A stretch of DNA of 64,000 nucleotides. Origin: Hydrangea macrophylla (lineage: Eukaryota; Streptophyta; Magnoliopsida; Cornales; Hydrangeaceae). The notes beneath the pieces were generated by a model that saw only the letters and a program-made list of their open reading frames with translations, did not search any database and was not told the origin of the DNA. The DNA lies in assembly GCA_033977485.1 (NCBI GenBank), contig CM066994.1, forward strand, positions 30,739,637-30,803,636, read 5' to 3'. Positions within the stretch are counted from its first letter, which is position 1. Every line of letters begins with the position of its first letter. Position numbers and translations under genes: made by a program. Shown here one piece after another: positions 56,829-64,000 of this stretch.

Positions 56829-58734
56829 TATAACACCCACATTTGTGTTATTACTTTTGCATTTCATTGTCATGCATGATAATGTGATGTGGCGTGTCTT
56901 ATGACACGTGTTTGGGTGAGTTTTGACTCACGAGTTGATTTGGGTGTCTGTATTTGAGAATCCTCTGAGACTGTAGTGATTGAGTGTTGTGATGTTTTGA
57001 CGTCTCTCCGAGTATGAGATGGTTATTGTGGAGCACTTTAAATGTTTATCTGAAAATAAATGTTTACCTGTGTATTTCAATATCTGTATTATTTTCTAGC
57101 TTAGAATATATTTCTGTTGTTAGTTTTAGTATCCTGGTGAGAACGAATTAACACGCTATTAATTTGGTAGGCTAATTAGCAACTTCGGAAACGTCATGTA
57201 GAAATTCGCGTTTTAGCGACCAAACGAAACTTAGTCGAAAACTTTTATAATTTTGAGTTTTCACTCGTAAAGCTATGAATAAGCTGTATAGAAAGTTTCA
57301 GAGACTAATTAGGAGTTTTGAAAACTCGTGGGGAGGTAAACGTAATTCCCGAGAGTTTTGCCTATATATAGATAGAGATGGTTGAGATATTTTCATAAGT
57401 TCTTAACCTAAAATTCCAAAAAGGGGGCTAGAGGGAGATTTTGGAGCTTAGAGCTTTGCGACGCCAAACGACGACCTTCCATCAGTCTGTTTTCTCCCAG
57501 ATTTCATATTCGAGCTCCTCGAGGTAAGAGCTTCGTTTTGATATACGTTAGGGCTTGTTTGGCCAAGTTTTCCGAAAAGTGATTTTCTAGAATTTTTCAT
57601 AAAAGTTGATAAATGGAACTTTGATCCATAGGAATTGTACTAGACGGACTTCTGCACGTTCTTTGTGCACGGATTTTCTTTGGATCGTATTTTTAAGCGC
57701 GTAAATCGGAGGTGAGTGATTCAACTATGTTTTTGGAATGATTTCTTGACATGTATTCATGTTTTGTGTGAATAGTATGTATTAATTCTTAGAGATATAT
57801 TGTGTAGTTCATATTAGGCATTTATATTGATAAGTAGGCTCAATAGCACGGTGATATATTTTGATTACCGCGAGTATGGTGATATGTATTTGAGCATGTT
57901 AAGTTGCTTATTTGGGTCAGAAGGAGCACGTGGTCACCGTGCCATTTTGTGGAGCCGATATAGGCATTAAGGTCACACGATTGAAGAGAAGAATCGTGGG
58001 TCTTACCCTTTCGCGTGGACTTATTGGCGAGGAGTCGCGGATTGGGAGTATGGACGGGCACGTGAGTCTCCAGCGACTAGTATGAATTGTAGAGATGTGA
58101 ATGCGGGCATGTTTATCATTCATGTGCATATGTTGATTTATTCACTAAGCTTTAGCTTAAACAAATCGAATATCTGTGGTTATTCAAATAACCATTTCAG
58201 GTGTTAATGCTGGCGAGGAATCGGAGAAGTGAGTACGTGGGTTGGGAGTTCTTTGAGAAGACAACTTGAATGTTAACTTTGTAGTTTTGGGACAATAGGA
58301 TGTTGTAATAAGAATTTTTATCGTTTTAACTTATGTTTAACTTTGTATGATAGAATGGATTTTAAACCGTTGTAATAGTTAGTGACATGTTGTAATCCTG
58401 CTTTAGAAATGTTTTAATACAGCTAGGATTACTTTGGATTGAGTTTGGTTTGAGTGGTTGATCCTTGGTGAAAGTTAGGAAGCTTTTAAAACTTGAAATT
58501 CTGCAGATTGGGCTGCTGCCAGAGAAGCAGTCGACGGGGCAGTGCAGTGTACCTACTGCTTCTTAATATGGTAAAAGCAGTCGACGGAGCAGTCGACGGG
58601 ACAGTGCAGTTTAGCTACTGCTTCTTATTATGGCAAAAGCAGTCGACTGGGCCATGCCTCAGTCGATTGGACCTCTGAAGGTTAATGTGTTCATTTTGAT
58701 TCTGCTTGCTTTAGTCGACTGAGGTCCCGACCCA
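56829..58734 (+). repeat. 3' LTR of the gypsy element, missing its last 148 bp
   Basis: 1906 bp, ending abruptly at CCCGACCCA. The next base starts unrelated sequence TCATACACATACACAAG. The truncation removes the U5 end needed for integration. Confidence 0.92.
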
Positions 58735-58800
58735 TCATACACATACACAAGAAATTTCTCTTAAGATGACTAGTCTTAAGAGAAATTTCTCTTAAGATTG
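58735..58800. repeat. Palindromic junction at the truncated LTR
   Basis: AATTTCTCTTAAGATGAC and AGTCTTAAGAGAAATT form a hairpin, and AGAAATTTCTCTTAAGAT is repeated directly after it. The words CATACACATACACAAGAAA occur here and again at about 58935, so the junction is also flanked by a 19-bp direct repeat. Confidence 0.8.
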
Positions 58801-60475
58801 TCAAAAATAGCCCTGTCTCTGGAAAAGTTTTCAGCTGCAGTGCTGAACCATCTGTACATTATGGCCGACCATCTTCCAAATCACACTTGAATATACATAT
58901 ATTTAGTTATATATACACACATAATCACAAATCATACACATACACAAGAAACTCTGTGTATCTATATCAAACCCACACGTCCCCCCTCCCTTTGTAGTAT
59001 CCTGACATTGAAGACACTTGGTAATCACCGGAATATCAAAATCAACTCTAATTCCATACTCAGTCACATGATCATCATAACCACTCTGGGCCCCACCACC
59101 CACAAATTAGAAGAATCAACAGAAAGGGCATAGTGGCCATTCAGTACATTAAGGTGGCTAGGAATTTGTTTTTGCAAGAAAAGGTTATGATATTGTTATC
59201 CAGAGTTGACTTCCTAGGCAATGGTGGGTGGTGGCAATGGTGGATGGTCGCCGGAGGTGCTAGTGGATGTCATTGGAGGTCGCCGGAGATGGTAGTGGTG
59301 GTCGCCGGAGGTGGAAGTGGTGGTGGCCGGAGGCTAGGCATGGGTAGTGGCAATGGTGGCTAGGGTTTGATAGTAAGGTTAGATGATAAAGATGAGGATA
59401 TTTTGGTCCAAAGAAAAATTAAGAGTAAAAATCAAGTTGTTTTATTAAGTGTCCTTCATTCCAATTTCACTTGTCTTAATGCCCTTTTCACCAATTTTCC
59501 CTAGTTTAAAACTCATCATAAATTATTATGGCGGGTAAACTTAAAAGACACTTCTTGCTTAAAAATGTTAAATTGACTATGGTTATTTGACAAGTTTCTA
59601 GTGTGGGCACATGGCCATGCTAAACTCACTTTGACACATGACCAATCAAACTGCAAAAGTATATATATATGTCATTGAGTAAGTTTTTGGACACAAATAA
59701 ATCTCATAAGCACACTCTGTAAATACCACAATGTATCTATCTCTGTTTTGATGGGATCTATTGACACTGTGGGGTTCATAGAGCAAAGAGATAGACTCAT
59801 TATGGTGTTTGTAAATTGTGTTGATGAGATTTGTTTGTGTCCATAAACTTACTCTAAGACATTAGTGAATGACACGCATGACCAAATTAGATCACTAATC
59901 TTAGTATACTGCTTTTCTATATATTTTTCATTTTCCACGAAATTAGAAATCACTTATAATTTTATACTTTAATGTTTGGGTAGTTATAAAATTGTACGTT
60001 GATTTTAAAGACGCATGGCAGGATATGATTAGAGTGTCATTACGTTAGCACGCTCACTTGAATCATTCACAATTTTATGAACAACATAAGTTACATACAA
60101 CGTTCACTTGATTCTCTCAATTAACCCCAATCTCATTCACAATTTTTGTGGGGTTTGTATTTTTTTTTCTTCCTCTTTTGTTCGTTTTGTGTGTGTTTTC
60201 ACTTAGATCTACTAGATCTGCTCTCTCAGTGGCTAGATCCGGCCTCCTCTTTGCAGATCTGAAATTTTTGGCAGGTCTCTTCACAGTTCAGATGCGATTT
60301 AGGACAATCTTTGGTGCAGGTCTTTGATAGTTTCCTCTTCAGTCAGCTAAGTTTTGAGCTGCACTACAGTCGGTCTTATAAGGTTTTGGAGGTTGTAATA
60401 CGGCTTTACAAGTGGTGATGTTGTGTTCTGTCTTTTGTTTGTTTTATTGCTGTGTTTTTTTGTTTTGTTTCCTGC

Positions 60476-60528
<53 letters not shown>

Positions 60529-60745
60529 TTCCACTTTGAAATCAGCTTGTACTTGTTTCCTTGTAGAATTTGTTTTTTGTTTTTTTTTTCTTTGAGAATT
60601 GTGGAATTTGTTTATTGTATGGAATTGGTTCTCCTTTGATTAAAAAAAATTATTAACACAACCAAAATGCAAGGTCCAGATTGCAAAATGTGCAAGTTAA
60701 TGCTGATGGTAGATTTAATTTAACAGTTTCAGATTTAGCTAATTA
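58801..60745. other. Intergenic tract with simple repeats
   Basis: It contains a GGTGGTCGCCGGAGG-type block at about 59218-59360 and a (TTG)n run at about 60475-60526. The rest has no convincing coding sequence; the open frame over the TTG run is a repeat artefact. Confidence 0.6.
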
Positions 60746-61527
60746 GAGCAACTCCAACAGCTCGGTACTCTAGCAAGGATGCCAAAGTAGCAAGCTGATT
60801 TTCCAATTTCTCTCCTCCAGCATCCTCGCTACTCAGCTCGCTTTTCTAGCATCCCCAATTTGACTCGCCAGATCTGGCAGGTCTTTATTGCTCGCTACTC
60901 CTCTGGCCAAAAGCGCAAGGGCCAAAAATTTGAAATCCAACGGATATGAAATCCAACAATATCTCAACAATAACCCTTCCAAATCTATATAAACATATCA
61001 CAGATGCACAAGCCACAGATACACAAAGTAAATCAAATGAATCAGTTGCCGGAGAGCCGCCGGAGTAGTGTAGTGGCCGGAGTTTTGTAGATCTCTCAAT
61101 CTTAAAATTGCCCCTCTATTTGGGTGAGAGTGAGCGTTGGTGGTGACTGGTGGTGGTTAGTGGTGGCCGATGGCAGCTCGTGCAACCGCTGATGTGCTCT
61201 CTGCCTCCTCTCTCTCTGTAGCCCATTTCCTATTTTCGCAAAGTAAAGCAAAATAATCAAGGAATTATTCTATACTCTATATCTTACCAAGTTGGTATCA
61301 TCTACACGTGTACCGATAATGTCATTATAGCCATTAGATCTCTATAAAGAGAAAAAGTACCAAACAACTTCAACGTTTAAGATGGGGTTTGCTTTATTGA
61401 AGTATTTTTATTTTTTTATTGAGGAAATTGCTTTTATTGAGGACTTGAAGTATTACTTAAACTCATTTGTGACTAGTCTTGTTTTATTTTTTAGTTTAGT
61501 AAATTATGATTTAGTGAATGAATACTA

Positions 61528-61700
61528 CTATGCTTCCTAAATTCAAATCCCAAAAGCCCATCTCAAATGATGTGACAATAGGACCACTGGATTTTGATTG
61601 TAAACTACTGTGATGTCACTTCAATATCCTCCAATCAAAACCCATTGAGATTTGGATTTGGATTTGAATTTGGGAAATTGCATTACTCTAATGAATTCTG
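61528..61700. mobile_element. MITE inside the Harbinger element
   Basis: CTATGCTTCCTAAATTCAAA on the left pairs with TTTGAATTTGGGAAATTGCA on the right, and TCAAATGATGTGACAATAGG faces TACTGTGATGTCACTTC. ACCACTGGATTTTGATTG is shared with the fragment at 10788-10910. Confidence 0.55.
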
Positions 61701-61921
61701 ATTCGGTTAAGTATAAATTTTGATTTGGTTAGCATTACTCATCATTGTGAATAATTTTCTAATTACCTATTTTCTAATAGTGAATATATTTTTAATCTGC
61801 ATGTGTTCGTGTTCAGTTAACTTATGCAGTTCAATTTATTATTTTTTGCAGATGAGTTTGGATAACATCACATATTATACTGGTCTTTTGTACGTTTAAC
61901 TTAATTCTTTACTCATTTCAC

Positions 61922-63087
61922 ATGGCGTGTCGTAACCGTCAATTGAGTATGCTTCTACTTGAATATGACTCTGATGACGAGTTGGAGTTGTTAGTAATAG
62001 TGGCCATAGAAGAAGATCAACAAGGTGTGTTCTAGGTCGCACTACCATTTGGTGAGATAGAGTTCAAGGCCATAAAAGACTTTATAGTGACTATTTCGCT
62101 GAAACTCCTACGTATCCTCCCACTCTCTTTCGCAGGAGGTTTCAAATGAGACGTCATCTTTTCCTCCGCATTCAATCCGCAGTTGAAGCCCACGATCCAT
62201 ATTTTGTCCAAAAAATGAATGCTGCTGGAACCATGGTTTTGTCTTCTCTTTAGAAAATAATAGCTGCATTAAGGATGCTCGCTTATGGAATATCAGCAGA
62301 TTTTATGGATAAGTATATGAGAATTGGCGAAAGCACTACTATAGAGAGCCTAAAAATTTTGTCAGGGCAGTGGTTGAAATTTTCTCTGAGGAGTACTTGA
62401 GGAAGCCAAATAGTAATGACATTGCTAGATTGCTAGAAATTGGCAAACAACGTGGCTTTCCTGGGATGTTGGGGAGCATTGATTGTATGCATTGGAAATG
62501 GAAGAACCGTCCAACTGCGTGGAAAAAGGATTTATCCTGGTAACGTTCATGAACCAACGATTATTCTTGAAGCCGTGGCTTCATATGATCTCTGGATATG
62601 GCACGCCTTTTTTGGGCTACCAGGTTCTCATAATGATATTAATGTGCTAGAACGGTCTCCTTTATTTAGAGACCTCACTGAAGAACGTGCTCCTCCAGTC
62701 AACTGCACAATCAATGGTAACGAGTATACAATGGGATACTATCTCGCTGATGGTATATATCCGTCATGGTCAACACTTGTTAAAACAATTCCTACCCCAC
62801 AAAGACATAGAAATCAACATTTTGCTGCATGTCAAGAGTCGGTGAGGAAGGATTTGGAGCGAGCATTTGGCGTGCTTCAAAATCGGTTTGCAATTATCCG
62901 TGGACCAGCACGTTTTTGAAGACTTGAAACATTGAAAGATATTTATGAAAGCGTGCACTATACTACACAACATGATTGTTGAAGATGAACGAGATAACAT
63001 TATAGACTTCAACTATGATACTGTCGATGATAGTCCTTCTGCATCAGCGTCACACGACAAAACACCTGAATTTAAGGAATTTATACG
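61922..63087 (+). pseudogene. PIF/Harbinger transposase (HARBI1/ALP1-like), decayed
   Basis: The N-terminal part is recognisable in pieces (RRFQMRRHLFLRIQSAVEAH near 62130; DKYMRIGESTT near 62307; GSIDCMHWKWKN near 62472). The open part 62440-62919 carries the DDE nuclease: first D in GSIDCMHW, second D in GLPGSHNDINVLERS, and E in RKDLERAFGVLQNRFAIIRG. Breaks are a stop at about 62035 after the first 37 codons, a TAG near 62252, a frameshift near 62525 between the first D block and the next, and a TGA at 62917. The remaining C-terminal piece (ACTILHNMIVEDERD) is also recognisable. Elements of this type need a separate Myb-like partner protein, which I do not see here. Confidence 0.88.
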
Positions 63088-64000
63088 TGTCACACCCCGA
63101 CGTAGCATAATACAGGAAAGCATTTAATTTCCTTTATGAACTCGTAAGTCGTGACAAGTGAGTATGACCAATTGTCTCTGTAACAAATAACTTAACAACA
63201 TTTCTAAAAGAAAGGATACTAATAAACATAAGCTCCAGAATTAAAAACTTACTAACTATTACATAGGTCGAGGTCTTAGGCACAAACGCCCTTATTCAAA
63301 TTCTAACAAGGTTTATTACAACTCTGAAAGGAAAGACATAAGGAAAATAAAACAGCTCTTCTGGAACACCTCCGGTCATCTAACTAGCATAGTCAACGAA
63401 CTCTGGCTGCTCCTGACCTGGAAAATCTGGACATAAAGTCCAGGACGCATCGACGCCGTCAGCTTATGAAAGCTGGTGAGTAAAATAAACATGTGCTCGC
63501 AATATATATATATATAAGCATATAAAACAAAGGTACAAATTAACATTAACAGTAATATATTCAAGGTTCCAATTCCAACATAAATCACGGGGGAATATAG
63601 CAAGAAATAAATACGAAATTGTACATGAATAGGGTAATATCTTATCTTGCCAATTCTTTTCTTTAAAACAACCCAATTCAACCAACACATCATCTCAGAT
63701 ACCAGGAGAAATAACTACTCAGTCATCCAATTCACACGCTACACTATCGCCTCCAATACCAGGAATACTATCCGATCGGTATTGAAGTCACACACCACAC
63801 TACTGCCTCAGATACCAGGAATACTATCCGATCGATATCTAGGCCGATCACAACCAACCATCGCTCCGGATATCAGGAATACTATCCGATCAATATCCGA
63901 AACGCGCGCCTTAGATACCAGGAATACTATCCGATCGATATCTAAGTCGTACACAACACTATCACCATCGCTTCGGATATCAGGAATACTATCCGATCAA
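63088..64000 (-). repeat. Gypsy-type LTR in reverse orientation, runs off the window
   Basis: It begins TGTCACACCCCGACG, the reverse complement of a CGTCGGGGTGTGACA LTR end. On the minus strand the last bases (AAGGAAATTAAATGC then GTCGGGGTGTGACA) echo the order seen at 6580-6625 (AAGGAAATTTTAATT then CCGGGGCGTGATA), so the two LTRs are probably related families. The body is non-coding and carries a tandem array. The other end lies beyond 64000. Confidence 0.6.
63690..64000. repeat. Tandem array of GATATC-flanked palindromic units
   Basis: At least five copies of CAGGAATACTATCCGATC occur (about 63760, 63816, 63873, 63921, 63981) at 48-60-bp spacing, flanked alternately by GATACC/GGTATT, GATACC/GATATCT and GATATC/AATATCC. 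The flanking hexamers are inverted so each unit can form a small hairpin. The array continues to the window edge. Confidence 0.85.

Larger units (their letters stand above)
49937..58734 (+). mobile_element. Ty3/gypsy chromovirus (Tekay-like), recent, 3' LTR truncated
   Basis: The 5' LTR is 49937-51990 (TATAACACCCACATTTG to GGGCTGTGACA). The Met primer site TGGTATCAGAGC is at 51996. Gag-pol runs 52219-56786. The polypurine tract AAGGGGGAGAG is at about 56815-56825, and the 3' LTR starts at 56829. The 3' LTR is collinear with the first 1906 bp of the 5' LTR with no net indel and about twenty base changes by eye, then stops at GTCCCGACCCA, losing the last 148 bp. The C-terminal integrase region ([18 protein letters not shown]) is chromodomain-like of Tekay type. 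No target duplication can be tested because the right end is lost. Confidence 0.92.
60746..63087 (+). mobile_element. PIF/Harbinger transposon, 3' end lost
   Basis: The left terminal repeat GAGCAACTCCAACAG starts at 60746 right after TTA (60743-60745), the usual 3-bp target of PIF/Harbinger elements. A decayed transposase follows. The right end is not in the window: at 63088 an LTR-like sequence begins within the transposase reading region. A second MITE sits in the element at about 61528-61700. Confidence 0.75.

Noticed and set aside
60412..60639. Open frame with a poly-Leu stretch that looks like a membrane segment
   Set aside because: The hydrophobic run is the translation of a (TTG)n repeat; no conserved sequence surrounds it.

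Overview
The window is nuclear DNA from a flowering plant. It has spliced genes with GT-AG introns, plant-type Ty1/copia and Ty3/gypsy elements primed by initiator-Met tRNA, many MITEs, and an endogenous caulimovirid. The two host proteins look eudicot-like, but I cannot name the species. Only two host genes are supportable, and most of the rest is transposon sequence in nested layers. There are no CRISPR arrays, operons, rRNA or tRNA genes that I can see.

Layout. (1) 1-7040: the right end of a Ty3/gypsy-type element (gag zinc knuckles, then directly a polypurine tract) and a long LTR-like tract with a nested LTR, a CpG-dense palindrome array and a 23-bp tandem repeat. (2) 7058-8900: a MITE and foldback cluster just upstream of the first gene. 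(3) 9862-40322 (+): one gene of nine coding exons, whose phases all fit to give a 705-codon multi-membrane-span protein of unknown function. Its coding sequence is only 2.1 kb, but the gene spans 30.5 kb because introns 4 (11,980 bp) and 7 (11,080 bp) are filled with mobile DNA. Intron 4 holds a TRIM-like element, a non-coding LTR element with a perfect CATGA target duplication, a broken Ty1/copia element inside it, and a 529-bp MITE inside its 3' LTR. Intron 7 holds an antisense endogenous pararetrovirus and a hAT-type MITE that itself contains a second hAT-type element; both of these keep 8-bp target duplications. (4) 41856-46186 (-): a complete three-exon SUMO gene convergent with the first gene. 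Its introns carry a (CT)n(CA)n microsatellite abutting a splice donor and a run of 41 G. (5) 46300-49930: non-coding, repeat-rich. (6) 49937-58734: a recent but defective Ty3/gypsy chromovirus (Tekay-like) with near-identical 2-kb LTRs, the right one cut short. (7) 60746-63087: a decayed PIF/Harbinger transposon cut by a reverse-oriented gypsy-type LTR that runs off the right edge and carries a tandem palindromic repeat.

The two host genes have no evident functional link. SUMO is a nuclear and cytosolic protein modifier; the large gene encodes a probable membrane protein. The dominant story is gene expansion by serial TE insertion, with several insertion events that can be ordered and whose empty sites can be inferred from the sequence alone. 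I found no convincing new molecular system. The best leads are the very large TE-filled introns, the nested elements with intact target duplications, the gag-plus-LTR arrangement at the left edge, and the repeat structures around the SUMO exons.
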